Source: Perkinsus marinus ATCC 50983
Taxonomy: Eukaryota; Perkinsozoa; Perkinsida; Perkinsidae
NCBI RefSeq assembly: GCF_000006405.1
Contig: NW_003206626.1
Span: 117,035-142,777, forward strand
Length of the DNA stretch: 25,743 nt
Direction: 5' to 3'
A program made the position numbers and the translations under genes. The notes under the pieces were generated by a model that was given only the letters and a program-made list of their open reading frames with translations, was not told the origin of the DNA and searched no databases. Of the stretch, positions 9,955 to 20,336 are shown piece by piece (the stretch's first letter is position 1; each line of letters starts with the position of its first letter).

Positions 9955-10143
9955 CAGTGTGGGGATGTATGTTTGCTTTCCTCAACTGAGCTCGTAAGTT
10001 TCCTCACTACAATACGAAAATCTACACGTAATTTCGAGTAGAAGTGTACGAAAACCAACGATAATCTCCCCGAAATTTCCTCACAATTTTCATATTTTCA
10101 CCAACCCATGTGGTTGACCATGTGCATATCATCATCTGAACTG
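9955..10143 (+). mobile_element. hAT-like MITE copy F
   Basis: Full-length 189-bp copy. It begins CAGTGTGGGGATGTATG, has TTTGCTTTCCTCAACTGAGC, and ends with CCATGTGCATATC and a terminal ACTG. Flanks cctccaac (9947-9954) and cctcgcac (10144-10151) agree at 6 of 8 bases, a good candidate 8-bp duplication. Confidence 0.88.
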
Positions 10144-10612
10144 CCTCGCACAAACTGATCCGGACGGTTATTCCAGCCCGACTCCGTAATCCATTCAGAT
10201 GACGCATGTCCGATCGACGCAATTAGGAGGATGAAAATAGAGGAGATGACACCATCCTCCGCGTGTATTCATCCCGCGTCCTCGGAGCAGTCGCCAAAGA
10301 CTCCCAGAACTACGAGTAGCATGCAAGTGCAATGAATGGCATCCAGTATATCCGCAGCGATAATGATACGGGCCGATAATACCGCCGTAATATCGAGAAA
10401 AAGTGGTTTACATACAAATGTCGATCAACAGCAGCCTTCATGATTCTTACCACGTAATCCATTCTTGTTGCATGAGGAAACACATTACCTCACTTATCCT
10501 CACAAAAACTATATATTCGGAGAACTCTAGCAACGAGGTGGTATCAGCAATCCCACCGGAGAGTATTCCGAGGCGGGCGGGCACAGAAATTCACGATAAC
10601 GCGCGGCATCTC
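10144..10612. other. No gene seen
   Basis: Only short ORFs without recognisable motifs. A plus-strand ORF at 10403-10645 has no coding character that I can defend. Confidence 0.4.
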
Positions 10613-10921
10613 TCAAATGGAAATGTGTATCAGACCGTACCATAACGAGAATGCATCCGGCAAATTATCAAGGAAACGACGAGGTTCTTGCGCTGAATCA
10701 ACCGACGAAATACAAAACATTCCTATTACGTTGGGGCCCACTAGCATTAGTAAGTAGTGATGCAACAAGCCAGTAACTTCAGTTCCGTCGTTCTTGATCA
10801 AAACTACCGTGTTAGAGACAAGAAGCTGATAATATTTACAACAGGAATAACATGCGTTATCTATAGTGGTACTACATAACCAGTTCACGGCGATGATTGA
10901 GACTACTTCGAAGAGAATCAT
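10613..10921 (-). CDS. Weak candidate small gene, faint Sm-like motif
   Basis: Starts MILFE. An 81-nt GT-AG segment (GTAGTC to TATTATCAG) is a multiple of three without stops, so it may be an intron inside an open frame. The continuation reads LLVSNTVVLIKNDGTEVTG, then LLHHYLLMLV. This loosely resembles the Sm1 motif of LSm proteins (strand, N-D-G turn, G-x-L), but the D-x-x-M-N signature is absent and the C-terminal Sm2 motif is not seen. The gene may be broken, or the resemblance accidental. Confidence 0.22.
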   Translation of the reverse strand: MILFEVVSIIAVNWLCSTTIDNACYSCCKYYQLLVSNTVVLIKNDGTEVTGLLHHYLLMLVGPNVIGMFCISSVDSAQEPRRFLDNLPDAFSLWYGLIHISI

Positions 10922-12087
10922 GAATAAAACGGCCTCTCAGGCATCAGTCCAACACTTTCCCCATGAATCACATCTGATGACATTAAGTTCCTCACCCACC
11001 AGTTAGAACCGGACTAGTGTAGACTTGGTTTTCCCCTACGATTACTTCCCGACGATCTAAGGGAGAGCAATAATTCAAAACGGCAAGGCCTATAACGCGT
11101 AGCCATATGTCGGTTCCAATGTGGATCGTCACTCAAAATTTTGCTACCGTCCATCACGCTCAACGTCGAGATGGACTAGGTTAATTTGTGATGCCTCAGA
11201 GAGAAGATTACAAATCACCGGTAGGCCATTGTCGGCAGCACCTCAGAATCCGATGAAGCGGAACGAGTTCATATTCAACATCATTGACAGATAATGCTAG
11301 TCCTCATCATAAAGACTAATCGAATGAGAGTGAGCTCATTGACGACCACACAGGTCGTCTCAGAGGTAAATTGTAATCATCGAGGATAATCATCCATGCA
11401 TTGCATTCCCATGGTGTGTTCCTTACGAACTTTCACCAACCGAGTTCATTAGTGTGTGGGCGTGAAAATCGCTTCAAATAGCTCGCATTCGAAACGCTAA
11501 GATTTTCCGAGAAGCTTTGCGAACACTGGTTGTCCCTCGGCGCGCGCCGCAACCAGTCGTTACGCGCTCAGAATTTACCATTCTCGCACGCCCAGCTGAT
11601 CGATTTGTCGAAATCTGTGATGGCGATTCTACCCAAGGTCGTCCACATCTTCCCTGAAATAGTCCTCCTCTCCACTAAAGGGGAGATCGATGACTTTCCT
11701 TTCGTTAAGCTGGCCAGCTTGAGCATGACGCATTGCGTTGCCTCGTATTCCTCATCTATGGTACTGGTATCGAGTAACGATCAGATCGATTGTCTCCATA
11801 TTTGCTTGTGTCGATTTCATGTATGTCATCGATATGTCCAATCGTTTATTCGTCGGGATTACGACGTTATGAAGCATTTTCTTTTAGTGGCCAATGCGCG
11901 ATCACCGCGGTTAACGTGAGTCTAGGATAGTGTTGCTCACGACCAGCATCACCGATAGACTCATCAGGCGCGATCATATTGAGATTAATTATACTACTGT
12001 CCACTCCTCTAAGGTAACCTTCTCCCAACTATACTCTGTAGTAGTAATGAGAAACAATCCATAAATGTATCACAATAGTACCACCCT
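10922..12087. other. No confident gene; one long uncharacterised plus ORF
   Basis: Plus-strand frame about 11487-11919 is open for some 140 codons with CG-rich codons unlike the neighbouring sequence (reads LRFSEKLCEHWLSLGARR then AILPKVVHIFPEIVLLS). It has no ATG at its start and no clear splice partner, and I know no matching family. It may be a decayed element or gene fragment. The rest shows no coding signal. Confidence 0.35.
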
Positions 12088-13423
12088 TCACTCGCCACCA
12101 AGCTGTCTACCCGAACCCCCAAATGGGACAAACCCTCGATTGTTCCTACTCGCCCCGATTACTCCTCCTGATATCTGATTCACTTGACCCCCGGTGGGAG
12201 CACCTGAGACGCAGGCTTGATAGAATAGTCAGTCGTACGATACAATTCGGCGACTCGACTCTCGATGCTATGAGATGCAGTTCCCCAAGGCTTACCAAAT
12301 GTCGTCCGATACGACACAGGTCCAGCGGGTGGTTGCCCAATAGCATAGGGATCGCCTGAACGTGACATAGCCGCATATAGGCCCTATCCGTCTTTATTAC
12401 CGCCCAGGAACGGCTGAGATGCATCTCCCGCACTACTACTGATCTGCTTGAAGACCTTGTATGCTACCCATCCTATTACCCCCTGAGAAACACAACTGAG
12501 AGCTACCACGAACGGGTGCCAACCGCCAGAGGGGAACTACAACGCGGGGTCAGGGAGGATGAGAATGATAATAGAAAGGCCGATATTTTGCTCAGGAATA
12601 TCCCTAGGATTTCTTCCCACAAGGAAAAGTCAGTTCCAGAATCAGAGCTGACCCAGTGTACTGAACACCCGCCCGCATTTACTGAAATACCACTACTACT
12701 ACCACTACTACTACTACTACCTGTAGGACGAATGAAAGTAGCAATGATAACTCCAAAAGCATCGGAACGACGAAGCCTAACTTGGCCAAGTGAACGGTGA
12801 TAGATATCGTACTGAAGAAGCGTATGCCGTCAAAAAGGCAGTTTATAACACCTGAGGGTAGCAGCAGCTGTCCTCCAGGGCTGGCTTAGTGCAGTGCGAG
12901 AATATATTTCTGGTTCCCTCAACTGAGCTCGTAAGTTTACTCGCTACATTATGGAGATCCACACATGATATTGGTACGGAAACCAACGCTAATTTCCTCA
13001 GAATTTCCATGTTCTACCAACACATGTTGTTGACCATGTGCATATAATCCCACACTGGCCTAGTGGGTGACTCACAGATGAATATTGCAGGCAATAGGCA
13101 CTGCAAGCCGCCGGGCCCACAGGCCCCCAAGGGCGAGTTGAAAAGACAGGAATAGCAAGAGGCCATACTGGGGTCGTTCATGAGCAGGTAAGTGCAGCAC
13201 AGCGCGGAAAACCTATCGAAACCGAATGGCCCTAGAGGGGCTTCCTCAGTGGAATCCCAAGCTATTACAATACAGCGAGACAGTTAAAGAGCCCGTCCAA
13301 AATGAGTCTGATGGGCACTAGCACCCACAGGCCTATGGTGCAGTATTTGGCCGGCCTCATCATCCGGAGTAGGTCCTCAGAGGCCTCCCCTTGGGCTGAC
13401 GTTGGTGGTAGTGGAACAACCAT
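12088..13423 (-). CDS. Polytopic membrane protein with C-terminal SHP box
   Basis: Seven exons (minus): 13282-13423, 13076-13231, 12683-12851, 12541-12647, 12401-12502, 12296-12355, 12088-12203; introns 50, 224, 35, 38, 45 and 92 nt, all GT-AG and in phase, for 283 residues and a stop. A cytosolic-looking N-terminus precedes hydrophobic segments at about 27-46 (CTIGLWVLVPIRLILDG), 89-117, 124-156, 170-190 and 196-210. The loop after TM1 is Cys-rich (ALCCTYLLMNDPSMASCYSC). TM3 continues into twelve consecutive valines encoded by a GTA repeat. The tail is Gly/Pro-rich and ends VPFGGSGRQLG plus three residues, which fits the SHP consensus (h-x-F-x-G-x-G-x-x-L-x) that binds the p97/Cdc48 N domain in Derlins and p47. 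I infer an ER or Golgi membrane protein possibly recruiting p97. The rhomboid signature of Derlins is not seen, and I do not recognise the family. Confidence 0.65.
12687..12720 (-). repeat. GTA microsatellite encoding poly-valine
   Basis: On the minus strand GTA repeated, with two GTG variants. In the phase-consistent model of the membrane protein gene it is read as twelve valines extending a membrane segment. An alternative would place it at an intron start, but then no acceptor restores the reading frame. Confidence 0.7.
12892..13057 (+). mobile_element. hAT-like MITE copy G, inside intron 2 of the SHP-box gene
   Basis: A 166-bp copy with ends CAGTGCGAGAATATAT and ATCCCACACTG. Flanks gcttagtg (12884-12891) and gcctagtg (13058-13065) agree at 7 of 8 bases, the best target duplication in the window. 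The host intron is 224 nt; subtracting the element and one 8-mer leaves exactly 50 nt. Confidence 0.92.
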
Positions 13424-14188
13424 TGATGCAGACACTAGCTAGGCAAAGGACAACCTCTTCCAGTGCTGTTCACTGTTAAGCTGGAGGGATTTCAGGGAAT
13501 GAATCATGCAACTACCGTCATAGCCGAGCAGTATCATTGTGAACGTGAAACCGATGAGCCCAGGTTCGATCCCTAGCTTTACCGCTTTATAAATCATGGA
13601 TTCCTTGCACAGCAGACAGCATTCCTCCACATGAGCGGCATCTGCCTTGCTGTGTATGCTACTAATACATTCATCCTAGTCGCAATTAGAACGACGGCAC
13701 ATCGTTCGCGCGGCTCGACTACGTTGAGGAAAAGCAAGATTTCAAGATTTGCAAGAGGTCTGACGTTAATTGATGTGTATTGGTTGTCGGTTCCCTGGTT
13801 CCTATGAGTAACATAAGGCATTATGGAGACGTCAGTGAGGCGGTACTCCGTGATGAGGCTGCTTCTAGCCACCATCTCCCCGCGCCCACTACTTCGTCGT
13901 CAAATGAGGGCCCTAGAAGGGAGTCTGAGGTGATAATATTGGGAATTGGGTAAATTGTTATTCGCATTCATCCAAGCATTGCCCGAGACGCGCTATCTTG
14001 GTGAGATCGAATCCACCTGGTAAACTGAGTAGTTACTGTATTAGTATATAGCACAATACAATTAATAATGTAGGACCTATTCGTCAATTCGGTAGGGCTA
14101 TATCATTATGTATTATACATTTGTTAGTAATTGATATCGTCACAAGAGGCTTTATAGTGTACGACAGGATTGGAAGTCTCGATCGACC
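13424..14188. other. No confident gene
   Basis: Minus-strand ORFs at 13439-13630 (starts MEECCLLCKESMIY) and 13594-13875 are open, but I found no splice join to the neighbouring membrane gene and no family match. A short plus-strand frame at about 13904 (MRALEGSLR then a GTGATA donor) could be a first exon of PRP4, but its phase does not fit the 14641 exon. Confidence 0.4.
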
Positions 14189-14378
14189 CATATAGGAAAA
14201 TACGCACATGGTCAACTACATGTATAGGTAACAATTTGTGGAAAATCTGACAAAAACTGAGGAAATTCTCATTGATTTCTGTACACTTCCATTCAAATTC
14301 GGATTTAAACTTCTATAATTAGTGAGGAAATTCCTAGACTCAGCCGAGGAAAGCGAACATATATTCCTCCAAGGCTGT
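14189..14378 (-). mobile_element. hAT-like MITE copy H (reverse orientation)
   Basis: Reverse copy with AGGAAAATACGCACATGGTC at the left and GAACATATATTCCTCC at the right. The inner ACTTCTATAATTAGTGAGGA matches copy J. The tips are eroded and no duplication is visible. It lies directly upstream of the first visible PRP4 exon, either in its promoter or in its first intron. Confidence 0.8.
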
Positions 14379-14640
14379 ATTTTATACATCAAGTCGATGG
14401 GAGTATCGTATAACGTTATACATGGGATTATATTCTAGTACTAGTAATCAACATTATCCTACATTTCTATATCTACTTAGGTTTTATCGTGTACCTTTGC
14501 GATGCGTGGTCGTATATGATCGCTATGTATATTCATTGAATATAAACTGTAAAATAAATGTATATTCAATAACTCTATCGCCACATCGCTGAAAATTTTG
14601 ATAGCCTTTATCCATATCGAGCTGTACTGGATCTATCCAG

Positions 14641-16978
14641 GTTCTTCTAAGGGCCAAGCAGAAAGCTGATGAGCTACACAAGGCATTTGAGGAGGTTAGG
14701 AAGACCAAAGGAGATCTCAGCGCTGCTGTGCCTGGGTCCGACAGAGAGGTCAAGAACAAGCTCAGGCTCATAGGGGAGCCCATCTGCCTCTTTGGGGAGG
14801 ATCCTGCTGATAGAAGAGGTCGACTCAAGTTGCTATTGTCCAAGGGCAAGTACCAGGAGCTCCTCAAGCCGGCAGCAGCAGCTGCAGCAAAAGAGGCCTC
14901 TAGAGGTGATAATTATGGGAGTATATGTGATGATATTTTAGAGTGTAGGAGATGATAAAAGAGGCAAGGTTGAACAGGAGCTGTTCTTTACTATTGGTAG
15001 TGAGAACCTCATGGCTAAGCGACGAAAGTTGTGGGATATTACTAGGCAGAAATCAAAAAAGGTAAACTGTCTCCCCGAGTTGGTGTGTTTATCAAGCCCA
15101 TTCGGTTTGGGGGGACATTGCGATGTGAGGTGCTGTAGGTCCTTGAGGCTGAGAGGGAGGACTTCCATAAGACAATTGATTACGACTACAACAGGCGCTT
15201 CACGGTCCTTGCTGATGCGCTCAAGTCGGTGCTGTTGCTGCTATCGTTGTAGCTGAGCTCCTTATAGGTCGGCCCACTCAATTGAGGAATTCACTGGAGC
15301 TGGCTCGGATACCCGACCCTTGTCGTGTATACGTCTATCAAGGGCGACAAGGGGGGCTGATCCTCATGCACAGGCTCCGAGGGTTGCTGTGGCTAGCTGG
15401 AGTGGTTATATAGGGGTAGGAATCTTAGGTTGACTGCTGAAAGATTCATTTCATGTCAGATATGGACTGCGGATGAAAAGATGAAGCGACTGTACACCCT
15501 GGGATCTGATGGGCATGGGCACTCAGACAGGTGGGGACTGATTAGTATCGAGATGACTGAATTGATTTTGGTGACGATGTGAAAATTCCGAGGAAATTGT
15601 GGGAAATGCTCACTGGTTTATACATTTTCAGAACATATTTTCACTTTCCTCAGCTGAGCTCAGGAGTTCTCTCGTTTACTATAGGAGTTTACTTACGAAT
15701 CCGGAAAAAAATAATCTTGCAAAAATTTCCCCAGGTTTTCCATATTGTCACCAACACATGTAGTTGATGATGTGCATATTTCCCCCATATTGCTATATGC
15801 GCTTATCTCGCTGGAGTGAACCGTGAAGTAAGATGAGCTCATACCGACCACTTAGTACAGCTGTAATGTGTTCGTTCCTGTTGCCATTCAGATGCCAAAC
15901 CGTTGCGTGGAGCCCAAATGGCCGTCAACTAGCGAGCGGTGGGGCTGACCATAACGTAAGGCTTATTACAGTAGGTCTAGTAGTAGTAGTGTAATGCAGA
16001 TATGTATTTGGGATCTACCCACGGCTGATGTGGACACTAATATCGACGAGCCACTTTCATTACAGCCGAGTGCGGTTCTGGAGGGCCATGAGATGCGTGT
16101 TAATAATGTTGAATATGTTCCAGTGAGTTGAAATGATTCATACGTAGGGGAAAATGGTGTGTTCGATCAGGTCTTCCCGCAGTTGGTCGCCTCGACCTCT
16201 CATGACGACACATGGCGACTGTGGGACATCGAGAAGCAAGAGGAAATACTGCTCCAGGAAGGGCACAACCATCCGGTCCTTCCTCGTGCGGCCGTGGTGG
16301 CTTCCTTTATGCTTTATCTCGTAGGTTTTCGGTCTCGCCATCCATCCCTGTGGGTCACTGATCGCTACGTCGGACATGAGTGGGGTCGTGAGAGTATGGG
16401 ATCTTCGTACTGGTCGGACAGTCCTTCCTCTTACATATGAGGATGGAGGACACTGCAAGGGTGAGTCGCGGATTTTCGGAAAATTGTTCTACTCAAAATT
16501 CAGGTGTACTCGCGGTTGACTTTTCCCCCAATGGTTTCCAGTTGGCCACGGGTGGGATGGACAACAGTGTGAAACTATGGGACCTTCGGAAGCGTCGTAG
16601 ATTGGAAAATCTGTACGCATTAGGAATCTTGTTCTGCTATCGAATTTGGACTTCAGCCCTGCTCACGAAAAGTTGATATCGGATGTCCGATTTTCCCCCG
16701 ATGGTCGACTATTGCTCACGGCTGGCTATGACGGTGTCGCGAAAATTTGGAGTACGCTGGATTGGACCGACGTGCGAAATCTTCCTATTGCTTGCAACAA
16801 GGTAGGCCGCCTTGGTTGAAATGTTAATAGCCTTAAAGGTTCTATTCAGGTTATGTCTGCTGATATTGATGGGTCGGTGGTTGCCACTGCTGGCTTTGAT
16901 CGTCAATTTAAAATATGGAAGTTGCCGAGTGAAAATGTCAAGGAAGATGATAAGGACGTGGAGATGAAGACACAGTAG
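14641..16978 (+). CDS. PRP4: PRP4, U4/U6 snRNP WD40 protein (first exon not found)
   Basis: Tri-snRNP component that stabilises U4/U6 and is needed for spliceosome assembly in the nucleus. Exons: 14641-14905, 14949-15061, 15139-15224, 15268-15415, 15460-15530, 15892-15955, 16000-16122, 16171-16275, 16325-16460, 16504-16612, 16657-16801, 16850-16978; together 498 codons including TAG, with every phase consistent. The N-terminal splicing-factor motif reads EVKNKLRLIGEPICLFGEDP followed by ADRRGRLKLLL, nearly identical to the family signature. WD repeats follow, for example QTVAWSPNGRQLASGGADH, TWRLWDIEKQEEILLQEGH, VRVWDLRTGR, ATGGMDNSVKLWDLRKRRR, TAGYDGVAKIW and ATAGFDRQFKIW. The C-terminus is acidic and lysine-rich. 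Introns are 43-77 nt except 15531-15891 (361 nt), which carries a MITE. The 14641 exon has no ATG; human PRPF4 is 522 residues, so a short first exon is missing, probably near 14380-14640. Confidence 0.92.
15575..15795 (+). mobile_element. hAT-like MITE copy I (composite), in a PRP4 intron
   Basis: A plus-oriented copy (about 15633-15795: CACTTTCCTCAGCTGAGCTC, then CACCAACACATGTAGTTGAT, then GTGCATATTTCCCCC). It is preceded by a reverse-oriented fragment (about 15578-15630, GAAAATTCCGAGGAAATTGT) matching the inner part of copies E and J. The two abut head to head, suggesting nested insertion or a rearranged copy. It lies wholly within PRP4 intron 15531-15891. Confidence 0.78.
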
Positions 16979-18227
16979 ATTGAGAGTACATCATCATTTC
17001 TAACGTACACATGTGTCTTATTGTGTTACAAGTAGTGACTCGAAAGCTCACGATGCACATGTGCGAGGTATAACAGCTGAGACTCTCCCACAGTCGGACG
17101 CGTGTTTTCGGGGTGTTTGAATCAGACTACTCTAGATATCTAATCACTTGCAATAGTGTATATCCCAACGGCGTTACACGAACAAATGATAGTGTTCGCT
17201 TATTAGATTTGACAGAAATGGTGTTCCAACTAGATGGAGATTTGTGAGGTATCTCAGTCACCTTGGTCCTTCCTTCGAGGAGCTCCCAGTGCTGACGTCT
17301 AATATTGCTTCGTAAATATACCGGCCGGCACTGGTCCTTAAAAAAGTTCTATAAGCAGTCCTTGTCACACGACACCACGAGTCTCTATGCTTGTCGAGTG
17401 TATCAGATGAGGGGATTATCCACTCAAACAACTCAACATAATGATGAAACTTTCGAATAATGCTAGCCCCATGCTATCAAATCTCGTTGTCACCAGATGC
17501 AAACATCTTCATATTCATCATCCCCGTTCGCTCAACGTGGATGCTCCCATCACGACTGCTCAAAACGCCCAAGTGAAAACCACAACTTCCAGGCGGACAA
17601 CAGACGCATTCAGGACGCAGACCCAGGGCCTCAAGAGTATAGTTCGGACTAATCACAACCACACTCTACGCAACTCATCAGTGAGAGACACGGCGAAAAT
17701 GAGCTAGCGAATAGACACACGAATACTAGCAAACAGACGAGCATGCAGCGCAGGTTCTATCCCGGCAGGCTCCCTTTTTCTGGAACATTTACTCTATTTT
17801 TATCATTGTTATCAGACTCAAAAATTAAGATACTATTACTGACTACAAAAGACTTATACAGCAGTAGCTGTCAATATGAACAGCCGCAAGAGTGAGATCA
17901 GAGGAGCCGGCGAATTCATGACGATGACCCATGCCATCAGTATGACCGAAGGAGTGGTATCGAAAAAAGGCGAAATAAACAAACAACAGCAGACAAAAAG
18001 CGGCCATTGGCCGGAACTCCCTTGGAGTTACTTATTTCTGCTAGAGAATACACGATTGGGGAGGAGAAAAGTGAACGAATGAGTCCGGGGAGATTTACTC
18101 TAATAAGAATGATAATCTAGTCTTGAGAAGAGAAGTTGCGAGATAAGACAGAGGTAAACTTCATACTGTTATTAAACTTCACAATCGTCACCATAGTGGT
18201 GATGATGATAAAAAAAGGAAGGTAGGT
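16979..18227. other. Intergenic between PRP4 and the CCCH gene; no confident gene
   Basis: The 3' ends of a plus and a minus gene converge here. ORFs at 17441-17707 (plus, Thr/His-rich) and 17477-17662 (minus, reads PECVCCPPGSCGFHLG) overlap on opposite strands; neither has splice or family support. The last 100 bp is the CCCH gene's 3' side. Confidence 0.45.
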
Positions 18228-20202
18228 CTATTCCTCATACAACATACCAGGGTAAGTGTTAGCGAAGCCATTCCCATCACCGCTGTGGTACTGATGCACA
18301 AGTCCACTACTGGCAGCAGCAGCAGCAGCGGCACTTGCAGTCTGGTCATACGTAGGGGAGGCACCAAAGGGATAAAGAGCTGCAACATAATGTTGTTGTT
18401 GACGAGGATAAGTGTCGTGATACTGCTGTTGGTTATTTGCATAGTTCTCACTACGAGGGCTGTAGCCATTACCGAAAGGCATCTCATTCGGGCCTATCGT
18501 TCGACCACTAGAAGACCTCGTGCAGTAGCTTTCAGCGCCACCACCATACTGGACTGACGCTGTTGGTACCGGGGGCTTAGATAGCAGTGGACCACACACT
18601 CCTGTGGGCTGAGGCTCCTCACAATACGACAGAGAGTCACTGCTTGGATTAGTTCTCGACCCGTTCACAGTGTTAGGCCAATAGGCTGGGCCGCCAGCCT
18701 GCACTGCCGCGGCAGCAGCTACCTATGAATGAGAAGCTTCCGAAAGCCCGAGGAGTAGCACGGTACCGCTGCTGCTGCCATCTGCTGCATCTGGTGACTC
18801 CTTATAACGGCTGCTGTTGCCATCGCTCGATGCATCGCAATAGCGTCTTCTGTCGGAGCACCAGCAGCAGGATGATGTTGATGATGATTGTGATGATGAT
18901 CTGCTGCTTGTGGCGGTACTCGGCCATAGTAATACCTGAATAATTCCTCAAAGATACCCCGCCGAAAAATCTTCCGCGTGCGTCCACATGCCTCTACGGA
19001 AAAGCCTCAGAGATCATGAACACCGCAAAACTCAAAGTCGTCACTTACGTAGGATAGCCTTCTTGTTGTTGTTGTTGGTGCTGATTGTGATAGTTCAATA
19101 GCACCATCTGGTGATGTTGCTGAGGACCAGCAGCAGCAGTAGTGGCCCCCTGGCCCACAACACTCCAGTTCGGCGTGCGTAATGCCGGTGTACCCATAAC
19201 GGTGTTGTGCTGGTTGCTGTTATTATTACTACTCGGTGCAGTGGGATAGGAACCACTAGGCATGAGTATAGCCGTGGGCTGATGTAGAAGAGGCACCTCT
19301 CCCATACTCCCGTTACAATGCTGCCCAGCTCCGCTCAGCACAGCTGTCGTTGGGTTCTCGTAACGCGAACCAGGACGATTTTGATGACTTCGTTGTTGTT
19401 CCTCCCAAGACTGCCGACGACTACCGTCGACACCACCAACCGAGCCCATGCCGCTTTCCCCTGGGATACTCATACTCGTGCTTCTGGGCCGACTTCCTCT
19501 ACCTTTTTCTCGCCCAGCCCCCGACTTCTGCTGTGTCACCACAGCCGCCGCCGCCGCCACCGGCTGCTGTTGTTGTTGATTTTTCAGCATTTCCAACCGT
19601 TTCGGTGGATTTCTCTGATCACCATTATCTTTCCGCGGCTGCTGCCCTGGGTACATTTCCTTCAGCTTTCTATCAACACTGTTGTCCAGATTGTAGCAAT
19701 ACCGTCTCATGCCAGTTTTCATCTCCTCTTCAGTGTGTGCAAATCTGCAGTTGTCGCCCGCCCTGCACCTTATCCCGTACTTACAGGCGCCCTCCATGAG
19801 CCTTCGAGGGACGAAGTGTATGTCTTCAACGCCGTGACCATAGGGACACTTCCCCTCGTTGAAACCCTGGCACTGACCAAACTGCTCATACTCTGGGCAC
19901 GCGTACGACTTGGGGTCTTTCAGTTCTTCAGGACAGTGAGCATAAGGGCAATCATCACCGGCAGAGCATCCACCTTGTCGCGTTAGGAAGTAAATACAAA
20001 GCTTGGACCGGTGGTAGTAGTCCACGTAGTCAGGGCGAGATCGACTTTGACCAGACGTCTCCTTAGACTGCTGTTCACCCGCACCCAGTTCGGACGGCTT
20101 CCTTCTCGGGCTTTGTGGTTTCGCGTCGTCGCCACTATACGCGACTTGCGACTTTTCGACTGATTCAGAGCGGGCAAATTCAGCAACAGGAGATGGAGTC
20201 AT
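18228..20202 (-). CDS. Triple CCCH zinc finger RNA-binding protein
   Basis: Three exons (minus): 19049-20202, 18767-18935, 18228-18722; introns of 113 nt (GTAAGT donor, ATTATTCAG acceptor) and 44 nt, in phase, giving 605 residues. After a charged, Ser-rich N-terminus, three tandem fingers follow. Residues 69-89 are C-x9-C-x5-C-x3-H (ends CPYAH), 102-123 are C-x8-C-x7-C-x3-H (ends CPYGH), and 140-156 are C-x5-C-x5-C-x3-H (ends CRFAH). The YYHRSKLC lead-in is typical of protist CCCH proteins that bind mRNA. The remaining 440 residues are low complexity: Gln, Ala, His and Asn runs, e.g. NQHQQQQQEGYPTYYYGR across the first junction and HHHNHHQHH just beyond it. This suggests a disordered, condensate-prone tail. 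Likely role: post-transcriptional mRNA regulation. It lies 134 bp downstream of NUP62 on the same strand. Confidence 0.88.
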
Positions 20203-20336
20203 AGTAGAGGAAGGCTGCAGTCAGTACAACTCCCCTCGTGATTAACCGGACAACACGACTTTACGAAAGCTTTGAAACCCGCAGGAATTTCGCAGACTTA
20301 TATTCTGATCGACGTTCAAGAGGCCGGCTGCCCAAC

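Noticed and set aside
16600-16660. Apparent frameshift in PRP4 between two WD repeats
   Set aside because: A canonical 44-nt GT-AG intron (16613-16656) with matching phase 2 restores the family sequence (LPAHEKLISDVRF), so no frameshift or unusual splice site is needed.
19318-19986. Plus-strand ORF of 222 codons opposite the CCCH gene
   Set aside because: It lies entirely antisense to the exon with three perfect CCCH fingers, has no motif and no splice context.
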